The translations under genes and the position numbers were made by a program. DNA of 64,000 bases from Taklimakanibacter deserti (GTDB lineage Bacteria; Pseudomonadota; Alphaproteobacteria; Rhizobiales; Aestuariivirgaceae): positions 427,716-491,715 of the forward strand of contig QORU01000004.1 of NCBI GenBank assembly GCA_003574785.1, in the 5' to 3' direction. Each line of letters opens with the position of its first letter. The stretch's first letter is position 1. Shown here in pieces: positions 7,909-15,430 of this stretch. The notes under the pieces are model-generated. The model worked only from the letters and a program-made list of their open reading frames with translations, made no database searches and was not told the DNA's origin.

Positions 7909-9846
7909 CTACCCGCCGATCGGGCCGCCGCCATCGCGAGTGATTACCACGACCGACGGCCGCGGCGGGATCTTGTCGTCGAAATCGGGCCACCGCGTGG
8001 TCGGCGCCTCGATCGTCGGCGAGCCCTCGGCCGGATGCTGGACCGAGACGAACATCGTCGCCCCGTCGGGCGTGAAGGCGGGGCCCGTCGCTTCCGCATC
8101 CGTCGGGCAGCAGAACAGCGCCTTGGGCAGGGCCCGCGCCGGCCCGTCGGTATCGACCGCGAAGATGCCGTCGGCGAGGTCGAAGTCGTTCATGCCGTCG
8201 GTCGCCACGAACATCCGGCCCTTGGGGTCGAAGGCGATATTGTCGGGCGTCATGAAGAAGCCGTCGGCCGTGGTGTCGGGATGGAATTTGGCGCCGGTCT
8301 CGGGCTTGGAGGGATCGCCGCACAGCATGAGGATGTCCCACTTGTATTGGGCGGCGGTGTGGTCGGCTTCCTTGCCCTCGCCCGGCGGGATCAATTCGAC
8401 GATATGGCCCCATTTGTTTTCCGGCCGCGGATTGGCGGCATTGAGATTCTCGGGCTTGCGCTTATTCGACTTGGTCAAGACCGCATAGACCCGACCCGAG
8501 ACCGGATTGGTCTCGAAATCTTCAGGCCGGTCCATGCCGGTGGCGCCGAGCTTGTCGGCGGCAAGTTGCGTCTTGATCAAGACCTCGCCCTGATCGGCAA
8601 AGCCGTTCTCGGGCGTGAGCGGACCCTGGCCATGGACCAGCGGCAGCCAATTGAGCGTGCCGTCGGCCTCGAATTTGGCGACCGCGAGCTCGCCTTCGTC
8701 GAGCAAACCAATATTGGCCTTGCGGTCGCTCGCATTGAAGGGCTTCGCGGAGACGAAGCGATAGAGATATTCCTGGTGGTCGTCATCGCCCATATAGACG
8801 GCGACGCGGCCGTCCTTGTTGACGACGACGGTCGCCCCTTCATGGCCCATGCGGCCGAGCGCAGTGCGCTTCACCGGCACCGAATCCGCTTCATAGGGAT
8901 CGATCTCGACCACCCATTGGAAGCGGTTCATCTCATTGGGCTCCTTCTCGACATCGAAGCGGTCGTTGAAGCGGGCAAAGCCATAGACGTCTCCGGGCTC
9001 ATAGCCGACGCGCTCGGCGATCTCCTTGTTCGCCGTCTTGGCGGCATCGCCGCCGAAGAATTCATAGGCGAATTCCTCGCAAGTGAGGATCGTGCCCCAG
9101 GGCGTGTAGCCGCCGCCGCAATTCGCCATGGTGCCCTTGACCTTGGTGCCGGTCGGATCGGCCGACGTCTTGAGCTGCGCATGGCCGGCCGCGGGCCCGG
9201 CGATCACCATTTCGGTTTCGGCCGTGATGCGCCGGTTGAGCGGCGAATTGGCGACGAGCCGCCATTTGCCGTCCTTCTTCTCGATCTCGGCCACCGTATG
9301 GCCGATCGCCGCCTTCAGCACCTCGACCTGGTCCTGGCTCAGGACCTTGCCCACGCCCTCGTCCTTGACGATGAGGGTCGGGAACATGATGTGCGGGCTG
9401 GGATATTCGTGATTGACGCAGAGCAGGCCATGCTCGGAGGAATTGGAGCCGAAGGGCAAGGGCAGATAGCCGACGAAGTCGTTGTTATAGCCGAACTGCC
9501 GCGCCTGCGAGGTGGCCGACTGCTGGGCGGGATCGAACTCGGCCGCATCCGCTGTCAGCTTGTCGCCCCAGCGCAGCAGCACCTCGGCGGTGAAGCCTGG
9601 CGCCACGTGATGGGTCTTGTCATAGACGCGCTTGAGCTCGGTGAAGGTGAGCGATGACTGGGTGCCGCCCGCCATGGCCTCGCCGCCGAAGATCGAGCCG
9701 GCGAAGCCGGGCACGATGGCGGAGGCCGCGGCGGCCGCGGCCCCGCTGCGCAACAGGTCGCGGCGCGACAGTCTTTCGGCGAGCACGCTGCGGAAATTGG
9801 GGGATGTCGTCTTGGAGCGGATATGATCGGGATCGTGGCGCGTCAT
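7909..9846 (-). CDS. phoX: PhoX-family (DUF839) Tat-exported phosphatase
   Basis: 645-aa periplasmic or secreted alkaline phosphatase of the PhoX family (Ca/Fe dependent in studied members), which releases phosphate from organic esters. ATG 9846 is chosen because AGGAG lies 8 nt upstream; an upstream in-frame start at 9888 lacks this. The signal peptide carries a twin-arginine motif SRRDLL at residues 27-32 and an Ala-rich hydrophobic core, as expected for a cofactor-loaded Tat substrate. The body has CVNHEYPSPH, PWGTILTCEE and GRMFVATDG motifs of DUF839. A Pho box at 9925-9942 lies 79 nt before the start, so induction by phosphate starvation through PhoB is likely. Confidence 0.92.
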   Translation of the reverse strand: MTRHDPDHIRSKTTSPNFRSVLAERLSRRDLLRSGAAAAAASAIVPGFAGSIFGGEAMAGGTQSSLTFTELKRVYDKTHHVAPGFTAEVLLRWGDKLTADAAEFDPAQQSATSQARQFGYNNDFVGYLPLPFGSNSSEHGLLCVNHEYPSPHIMFPTLIVKDEGVGKVLSQDQVEVLKAAIGHTVAEIEKKDGKWRLVANSPLNRRITAETEMVIAGPAAGHAQLKTSADPTGTKVKGTMANCGGGYTPWGTILTCEEFAYEFFGGDAAKTANKEIAERVGYEPGDVYGFARFNDRFDVEKEPNEMNRFQWVVEIDPYEADSVPVKRTALGRMGHEGATVVVNKDGRVAVYMGDDDHQEYLYRFVSAKPFNASDRKANIGLLDEGELAVAKFEADGTLNWLPLVHGQGPLTPENGFADQGEVLIKTQLAADKLGATGMDRPEDFETNPVSGRVYAVLTKSNKRKPENLNAANPRPENKWGHIVELIPPGEGKEADHTAAQYKWDILMLCGDPSKPETGAKFHPDTTADGFFMTPDNIAFDPKGRMFVATDGMNDFDLADGIFAVDTDGPARALPKALFCCPTDAEATGPAFTPDGATMFVSVQHPAEGSPTIEAPTTRWPDFDDKIPPRPSVVVITRDGGGPIGG

Positions 9847-9924
9847 CTGTCGTCTCCTGGGTTCGCAAGCCTTGGGGTCAGGGCGCAAGCTCGGCTTTGC
9901 TCATGGAGGCCGGATGACGATTTT

Positions 9925-9942
9925 ACGACAGCGCGATGTCAG
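9925..9942 (-). promoter_or_regulatory. Pho box upstream of phoX
   Basis: Minus strand CTGACAT-CGCG-CTGTCGT, tandem heptamers with the standard 11-bp periodicity, located 79 nt upstream of the phoX start codon. This is the expected PhoB activation site. Confidence 0.75.
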
Positions 9943-10015
9943 CCCACCGCAAAAATTTCCGATTCCGTTTCAAGACGTTAGAGTCTTCGCTTGAATCATT
10001 TTGCGAAGATGGACG

Positions 10016-10711
10016 TCACGGCATGGAGATGCCGAAGGTCTCGCGGAAGCCCGCGATTCCCTTGGGCGTGAAGGTGACGGCGCGGCTGTCCTTGCCGCGC
10101 TTGATCCAGCCGAGATCGAGGCTCCTTTGGCAAAGCGCGGCGCCGAGCCTTCCCGCGAGATGCGAGCGCCTTTCGCTCCAGTCGAGGCAGGTGCGGCAAA
10201 GCGGGCGTGTGCTCTTGCCGCCGTCGAGATCGAGGCCGAAATCGCTGAAGAAGCGGTAGCCATCCTCGGTGATGGCGGCGGCACCGTCGGACAGGATGAT
10301 GAACTGCCGCGCGCTCAGCCGGTCGGCGAGAGCGACGGCGAGCCTGCCGGCCAGATGGTCGTAGCAGGTGCGCGCGGTGCGCATCGCCTCATCGCGGGGC
10401 CCCGTCGGGCGGTGGCGCTTCGGCCCATTGGCGGCGACCAGCATCAGGGCCTCCATGGCCTCGGCGACTTGCGGTGACGCCAGGCGGAAATAGCGGTGCC
10501 GGCCCTGCTTCTCGAGCGCGATCAATTGCGCATCGGCGAGCTTGGCCAGATGGCCGCTGGTCGTCTGGGCGCTGACACCGGCATGCCAGGCGAGCTCACC
10601 CGCCGTCAAAGCGCGGCCGTCGGCGAGCGCCTGGAGGATATTGGCCCGGGCCGGATCGCCGATCAGCGCCGCGACCTCGGCCAGGCTGTTGCCGGAAACG
10701 AAATTCGTCAT
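10016..10711 (-). CDS. ArsR/SmtB-type winged-helix regulator with long C-terminal domain
   Basis: 231-aa transcription regulator. The N-terminal 85 residues are an ArsR-type winged helix: GDPARANILQALADGRALTAGELA, then recognition helix VSAQTTSGHLAKLADAQLI, then wing GRHRYFRLA. The C-terminal 120 residues carry R-TARTCYDHLAGRL and a cysteine pair CRTCLDWSERR, which might bind a metal or thiol ligand. ATG 10711 (MTNFVSGN) is preferred over the upstream in-frame start at 10753 because the family begins there. It is divergent from the EamA exporter at 10846, whose gene it may control. Confidence 0.82.
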   Translation of the reverse strand: MTNFVSGNSLAEVAALIGDPARANILQALADGRALTAGELAWHAGVSAQTTSGHLAKLADAQLIALEKQGRHRYFRLASPQVAEAMEALMLVAANGPKRHRPTGPRDEAMRTARTCYDHLAGRLAVALADRLSARQFIILSDGAAAITEDGYRFFSDFGLDLDGGKSTRPLCRTCLDWSERRSHLAGRLGAALCQRSLDLGWIKRGKDSRAVTFTPKGIAGFRETFGISMP

Positions 10712-10845
10712 GGCCCTGACTATAGGCCTGGCACTCTTGCCGGTCAGCAGCAAATGCTTCGGCCGCGGCCGAAGCGTTGGGATGCGACTCTGTCAAGCCT
10801 TCATGTCACAGATGGCGCCCATCACAGGCATTAAGGATGACTGCC

Positions 10846-11766
10846 ATGGCCCCCTCTTCCTCATCTCGTTCACTCGGTTTCGAGCTCCTGCTTCTGGCTC
10901 TCCTGGCAACGCTCTGGGGCGCGTCCTACACCTTCATCAAGATCGGCGTCGAAACCATTCCGCCCGTCACCTTCATCGCCTTGCGCACCCTCATCGCGGG
11001 CCTCCTGCTGCTGCTGGTGCTGAGGCTGCGCGGCCTCAGTTTGCCGCGCGATCGGGCGAGCTGGCGCCTCTTCGCCATCCAGGCCGCGATCAACAGCGTC
11101 CTGCCTTTCACCCTCATCGCCTGGGCCGAGCTCACGCTCGATGCCGGCCTCGCCGCCATCCTCAATTCGACCACGCCGATCTTCACCTTCCTCATCACCA
11201 TCGCCATCACCCGGCATGAGCCCGCCACCTGGCGCAAGGCCTTCGGCGTGATCGCCGGCATGGCGGGCATCTGCCTCATCATCGGCGTCGAGGCGCTGAA
11301 CGGCGTCGGGCGCGAGCTTATGGCCCAGCTCGCCATCATCATCGCCACCATAAGCTATGGCTGTGCCTCGATCTTCGGGCGCAACTTCAAGCATATGGAT
11401 CCGATGATGCCGGCGGCAGGCTCGATGCTGGCGGGAGCGGCAGCACTCGTCCCCTTGAGCCTCGTCATCGACCAGCCCTGGACGCTCGCCCCCTCCTCCT
11501 CATCGCTCATGGCGCTGGCTGGCCTGGCCGTCTTCTCGACCGCCCTCGCCTTCTGCATTTTCTTCCGCCTCCTCCACACGCTGGGCTCGGTCGGGACCAC
11601 CGCGCAGGCCTACTTGCGCGTGCCGGTCGGCGTCGCCATTGGCGCCTGGTTCCTGTCGGAGCGCTTGAGCGACACCGCCTGGATCGGGCTCGTCTGTGTC
11701 GTCATCGGCGTCGCCGCCATGACCTTGCCGGGCCGCAAGCGCGCTTTCGCCCACAAGCCGGCATAG
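10846..11766 (+). CDS. EamA/DMT-family transporter
   Basis: 306-aa inner-membrane exporter with ten predicted helices in two EamA repeats (starting ALLATLWGASYTFIKIG and AIIIATISYGCASIFG). The substrate is unknown; relatives export amino acids or small metabolites. AAGGA 8 nt before ATG 10846 supports this start over the ATG at 10837. It is divergent from the ArsR-type regulator with a 134-nt shared region. Confidence 0.85.
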   Translation: MAPSSSSRSLGFELLLLALLATLWGASYTFIKIGVETIPPVTFIALRTLIAGLLLLLVLRLRGLSLPRDRASWRLFAIQAAINSVLPFTLIAWAELTLDAGLAAILNSTTPIFTFLITIAITRHEPATWRKAFGVIAGMAGICLIIGVEALNGVGRELMAQLAIIIATISYGCASIFGRNFKHMDPMMPAAGSMLAGAAALVPLSLVIDQPWTLAPSSSSLMALAGLAVFSTALAFCIFFRLLHTLGSVGTTAQAYLRVPVGVAIGAWFLSERLSDTAWIGLVCVVIGVAAMTLPGRKRAFAHKPA

Positions 11767-11807
11767 GAATAGGGCCCGTTCCATGCGATGTTCCCCAAGG
11801 GAATCAT

Positions 11808-12542
11808 ATGCAGGATGGTGCCATGGCTACTGTCGATGAAATCGCGCCCGATCTTTTCCGGATCTCGCTCTATATCCCCGAGCTCGACATGCAGTTCAAT
11901 CACTTCCTGGTGCGCGACGACGAGCCGCTGCTGTTCCATGCCGGGCTCAAGGGCATGTTCGAGGACCTGCGCGCAGCCATCGGCCGCCTCATCGATCCGG
12001 CGAAACTGCGCCATGTCGCCTGGAGCCATTTCGAATCGGATGAATGCGGCGCGCTCAATGACTGGCTCACGCTTGCGCCCCAGGCCGTGCCCGCCTGCAC
12101 CATGGTCGGCAAGATCGTGAATGTCGATGATTTCGCGCTCAGGCCGGCGCGCGGCATGATGCCGGACGATGTGCTGGAGACGGGCAGATACCGCTATCGC
12201 TTCTACCGCTCGCCCCATATCCCGCATGGCTGGGACGCGGGCGTGCTGTTCGAGGAAAGCACCAGGACCTTGTTCTGCTCCGATCTCTTCCATCATTTCG
12301 GCAATGGTGCCGCTTTGACCACCGCCGATCTCATCGGCCCGACCCGCGCGGCGATGGCGCTCCTGGCGCAAGGTCCGCTTGCCGGCTACATGCCCTATAC
12401 CAGCCAGACGGCGGGGGTGCTCAGGTCTTTGGCCGACCTCGCGCCCGAGCGTCTCGCCGTCATGCACGGCTCGTCCTTCGAAGGCGCCTGCGGCCCGATG
12501 CTGAATGATCTCGCCGGCGTCATCCAGGAAGCCTTCGATTAG
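11808..12542 (+). CDS. ODP/flavodiiron-like metallo-beta-lactamase-fold protein
   Basis: 244-aa protein of the oxygen-binding diiron (ODP) type of metallo-beta-lactamase fold. Instead of HxHxDH it has SHFESDECG (H-x-E-x-D), as in flavodiiron proteins, with the later GWDAGVLFEE and CSDLFHHFG strands and a C-terminal HGSSF. It lacks the flavodoxin domain. Related proteins sense or reduce O2 or NO, or act as hydrolases. Two in-frame starts are each preceded by a weak Shine-Dalgarno (11808 and 11823); the first is given. It is 41 nt downstream of the EamA gene and may be co-transcribed. Confidence 0.8.
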   Translation: MQDGAMATVDEIAPDLFRISLYIPELDMQFNHFLVRDDEPLLFHAGLKGMFEDLRAAIGRLIDPAKLRHVAWSHFESDECGALNDWLTLAPQAVPACTMVGKIVNVDDFALRPARGMMPDDVLETGRYRYRFYRSPHIPHGWDAGVLFEESTRTLFCSDLFHHFGNGAALTTADLIGPTRAAMALLAQGPLAGYMPYTSQTAGVLRSLADLAPERLAVMHGSSFEGACGPMLNDLAGVIQEAFD

Positions 12543-12547
12543 CTAGA

Positions 12548-12592
12548 GCATCGGACCGAAAAGTGCGATGCGGTTTTCGGATAATCCGATGC
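12548..12592. repeat. Rhizobiales-type intergenic palindromic repeat, copy 2
   Basis: GCATCGGA ... TCCGATGC with inner CCGAAAA/TTTTCGG, then GCAAACAAAAATA and a terminator hairpin. Its architecture is the same as at 7645-7736, with covarying outer arms. Confidence 0.75.
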
Positions 12593-12604
12593 GCAAACAA
12601 AAAT

Positions 12605-12629
12605 AGAGCGCCGAGGAACGCGGCGCTCT
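12605..12629. terminator. Shared convergent terminator hairpin
   Basis: AGAGCGCCG pairs with CGGCGCTCT over the loop AGGAACG. It lies between the plus-strand ODP-like gene and the minus-strand DUF4424 gene, overlapping the stop codon of the latter by 2 nt. Confidence 0.6.
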
Positions 12630-13599
12630 ATTCTGGTTCCTGGAACGTATAGAAGACGACGCTGAGGTCGGCCTTCGGCGTGAAATCCTTGGCCTGCCAT
12701 TCGAAGCGGGTCGGCGACACCTTCTTCGCCTCGGGCGGGCAGAAGGCGGCGAGCGCCGCCGCATCAGGCTTCTCGACGCTCAGATTGAAGCGGCGAATGG
12801 GCCCCTTCCAATATTTGGCCGTGGTCAGCACATAACCGACGGTCGCGACCTCGTAATAGGCCGTTCCCTTGGCCTTGCGCTTGGCGAGCGCCGCTCGCAC
12901 CGCGGCATCGACACAGGCCGCTTCCGCCCATTCGCCCTTCTCATAGCTGTCGCCGATATCGGCCGGATAGCCGGCGAGCGGCACATAGGAGATCGAAACC
13001 TTGGTCTCGCCGGGGCGGAAATCCTGCTGCCATTCGAAGGCGACCTGACAGTCCCATTGCGGCCAATAGGCGGGCTCGCCATAGCTCTCGCCTTGGCCGA
13101 CGGCGCCGAGCGCCACCAGTTCGTCGAGCTCTGGCTTCGGTACTTTCTTGAGCAGCGCATTGGCGTCATCGACCAGCATATGGAGCGGCAGTCCGGCCTG
13201 GGTGATCTTCTCCGTCACGTCGCGGTCATTCACCAATGCGCGGGCGAAGGGCTCGGCCTTGACTTCCTTGCCGTCGACCCAAACCTTGAAGCCCATGTAG
13301 TTTTCGGGCGGCGAGCCCTCCGGCAGGGTCTCCCGCAGCGAGCCCGGATCGTCGTTGACCGGAATGCCCGGCATCGGAAAGGCGATGGTGACGGTCTGCG
13401 CCGCCGCTGCTGCCGACTTGTAGAGATAATCGACCGTGATCTTGTGGAGCGACACGCTGAGATCCTCGCGCAGGATCGACACGGTGTCGGATTGCTTGAA
13501 AACGAGGCCGCCGGTCTTGCGCTCGGCGATGGCGCCATTGGCGAAGGCCGCCGTCGCGGTGATTGCCAGCCAGAGAGCGGCAGATAAGAGTCTGTTCAT
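12628..13599 (-). CDS. DUF4424-family exported protein
   Basis: 323-aa periplasmic protein. A signal peptide (residues 1-20, ending AFANG) is followed by the family opening of DUF4424, ERKTGGLVFKQSDTVSILREDLSVS, and repeated beta-rich segments. The function of the family is unknown; it resembles large beta-sandwich extracytoplasmic proteins. The start codon directly abuts the stop of the channel-like gene, so the two are one transcription unit, with the membrane protein first. Confidence 0.83.
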   Translation of the reverse strand: MNRLLSAALWLAITATAAFANGAIAERKTGGLVFKQSDTVSILREDLSVSLHKITVDYLYKSAAAAAQTVTIAFPMPGIPVNDDPGSLRETLPEGSPPENYMGFKVWVDGKEVKAEPFARALVNDRDVTEKITQAGLPLHMLVDDANALLKKVPKPELDELVALGAVGQGESYGEPAYWPQWDCQVAFEWQQDFRPGETKVSISYVPLAGYPADIGDSYEKGEWAEAACVDAAVRAALAKRKAKGTAYYEVATVGYVLTTAKYWKGPIRRFNLSVEKPDAAALAAFCPPEAKKVSPTRFEWQAKDFTPKADLSVVFYTFQEPE

Positions 13600-13983
13600 C
13601 TATTTCTTCCTGACTTTCGCCGCGGCCTCATCGTCCTGGAGATGGAACCTGTGCAGCATGCGATGATAGAGCGGCGCCAGCGCGATGCCGGCAATGCCGA
13701 AGATGACGATGCCGGAAATGATCGCATAGACGCCGGCGAAGATCTTGCCGCCCACCGTGTTGAGCGGCTGCACCGGTCCCATGCCGGAGAGGATCATTGC
13801 CGCATTGACGAAGGCGTCGACGGTGCTCATGCCTTCGAAGCCGCCATATCCGGCCATGCCGACGACGAGCCAGATGAAGACGATGCCGGCGCACCACAAG
13901 GCGTTGCGCATGAGCCGCAGGGCGAAGCTGTTCGGAGCGGCGAGCGGCTGTCCTTTCGATTCGAAATGGAAGAGATTGCGCAT
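13600..13983 (-). CDS. Two-TM channel-like membrane protein
   Basis: 127-aa protein with two transmembrane helices (about residues 27-46 and 79-101) flanking a re-entrant-like segment VNAAMILSGMGPVQPL. This is the TM-pore-TM layout of Kir/KcsA-type channels, but the GYG filter is absent (SGMGP stands there), so K+ conduction should not be assumed. ATG 13983 (MRNLFHFES) fits the family length. The frame is open to 14076, where it would run into the promoter of the divergent AraC gene. It is directly followed by the DUF4424 gene. Confidence 0.7.
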   Translation of the reverse strand: MRNLFHFESKGQPLAAPNSFALRLMRNALWCAGIVFIWLVVGMAGYGGFEGMSTVDAFVNAAMILSGMGPVQPLNTVGGKIFAGVYAIISGIVIFGIAGIALAPLYHRMLHRFHLQDDEAAAKVRKK

Positions 13984-14044
13984 GACCGGACGCTCGCATG
14001 AGGCATGGATGGCGTCAATCGCCGGCCATGCTAGGATGCGGCCG

Positions 14045-14917
14045 ATGATTGAGAACATCCAGGACCGCCGGATCACCCGCCTCGCCTATGAGGGCGAAGC
14101 GGGAAGCTGGGAGATCTGGCGTGCTTTGCCGCATCCGTCACTTGTCCCGCATGTGATCGACTATTCGGGCTACCGCGAAACGGGCGGCAAGCCGGTCTGG
14201 CGGCGCGAATTGCCGTCGAGCTTCATTCCTCTGATCATCAATTTCGATGCGCCTTTCACCTTGCGCGACGGACGCGCCGCCGAGACGCGCTATGAGAGCT
14301 TCGCCGCCGGCATCTATTCAGCGCCGGTCATCGTCGGCTCGGCCGGCAGCGCGCACTGCCTGCAAGTGAACTTCTCGCCCCTCGGCGCTTTGCAGTTCCT
14401 TGGCGTGGCCCAGTCGGAGATCGCCGGACGCACGCTGGCGCTCGCCGACCTCCTGGGCCCAGGCGCCGGCCGCTTCATTGCAGAGTTGCACGACACCCCT
14501 GATTGGCCGCGGCGTTTCGCCTTGCTCGACCGCTTCATCGCTGCGCGTTTCGCTGCGGCGCGGGCGCCCAACGACACGGTGCGCCAGGTCTGGCACGGGC
14601 TGAAGCGGAGCAAGGGTGCTGCTTCCATTGCCGGCCTCGCCGAGGATGCGGGCGTCAGCCGCCGCCATCTCGCCAAACTGTTCCGCACCGAGATCGGCAC
14701 GACTCCCAAGACCATGGCACGCATCCTGCGCTTCGAGCATGCCCGTCACATGGCGGGAACCGTGCCGCGCCAGGGCTGGGCCGATATCGCCTATGAAGCG
14801 GGCTATGCCGATCAGGCCCATCTCACGCGCGAATTCCGGGAATTGTCGGGCCTGTCGCCGAGCGAGCTCTTGCGCAAGGACCGCGCCGAGACGGGCGTTC
14901 TCGAAGGCGTCGCTTGA
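14045..14917 (+). CDS. AraC-family transcriptional regulator
   Basis: 290-aa regulator with an N-terminal ligand/dimerisation domain and a C-terminal AraC double helix-turn-helix (about residues 190-280). Key segments are GLAEDAGVSRRHLAKLFRTE, the first recognition helix, and WADIAYEAGYADQAHLTREF, the second. TAGGA 9 nt before ATG 14045 decides the start. It lies upstream of the VOC gene on the same strand (72 nt gap) and divergent from the channel/DUF4424 pair; its targets are unknown. Confidence 0.87.
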   Translation: MIENIQDRRITRLAYEGEAGSWEIWRALPHPSLVPHVIDYSGYRETGGKPVWRRELPSSFIPLIINFDAPFTLRDGRAAETRYESFAAGIYSAPVIVGSAGSAHCLQVNFSPLGALQFLGVAQSEIAGRTLALADLLGPGAGRFIAELHDTPDWPRRFALLDRFIAARFAAARAPNDTVRQVWHGLKRSKGAASIAGLAEDAGVSRRHLAKLFRTEIGTTPKTMARILRFEHARHMAGTVPRQGWADIAYEAGYADQAHLTREFRELSGLSPSELLRKDRAETGVLEGVA

Positions 14918-14989
14918 GGTCACATTTCTTCAAGACGGGAGGAACTTCGGGATGCGATGATCGCTTCAACAGACAAAGGAGTTTCGATC

Positions 14990-15427
14990 ATGGCCGACAT
15001 GCCGACCACCCAAAGCCCCATTCTCTATCCCACCATGACTTATCGTGATGCCGCGAAGATGATCGACTGGCTGGAGAACGCCTTCGGCTTCCGCAAGCAT
15101 GTCGCTTACTCAGGCGAGGACGGAAAAGTCATACATGCCGAGCTCGCTTTCGGCGACAATCTGCTGATGCTGGGCACCGCCAAGCCTGACACCGCCTTCG
15201 GCAAGCTGGTCAAGTCGCCACAGGATATCGGCGGCACGACCCAGGCCGTCTATATCGCCGTGCCTGATGCCGATGCGCTATTCGCCAAGGCCAAGGCGGC
15301 AGGTGCGGAAATCGTCATGGAGCTGACCGATCAGCCCTATGGCAGCCGCGACTTCATCTGCAAGGACCCGGAAGGCCAAGTCTGGTGCTTCGGCACCTAT
15401 GCGCCGAAGGTCCCGGCGGGCGATTGA
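14990..15427 (+). CDS. VOC-family (glyoxalase/bleomycin-resistance-like) protein
   Basis: 145-aa vicinal-oxygen-chelate protein with two beta-alpha-beta-beta-beta modules. The PhnB-like features are YRDAAKMIDWLENAFGF at the start and YGSRDFICKDPEGQVWCFGTY at the end. AGGAG about 8 nt upstream fixes ATG 14990. The metal ligands and substrate are uncertain. It probably shares control with the upstream AraC gene. Confidence 0.83.
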   Translation: MADMPTTQSPILYPTMTYRDAAKMIDWLENAFGFRKHVAYSGEDGKVIHAELAFGDNLLMLGTAKPDTAFGKLVKSPQDIGGTTQAVYIAVPDADALFAKAKAAGAEIVMELTDQPYGSRDFICKDPEGQVWCFGTYAPKVPAGD

Positions 15428-15430
15428 AGT

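Noticed and set aside
8035..9657. 540-codon plus-strand frame opposite phoX
   Set aside because: Antisense shadow of the DUF839 phosphatase; no domain and no ribosome-binding site.
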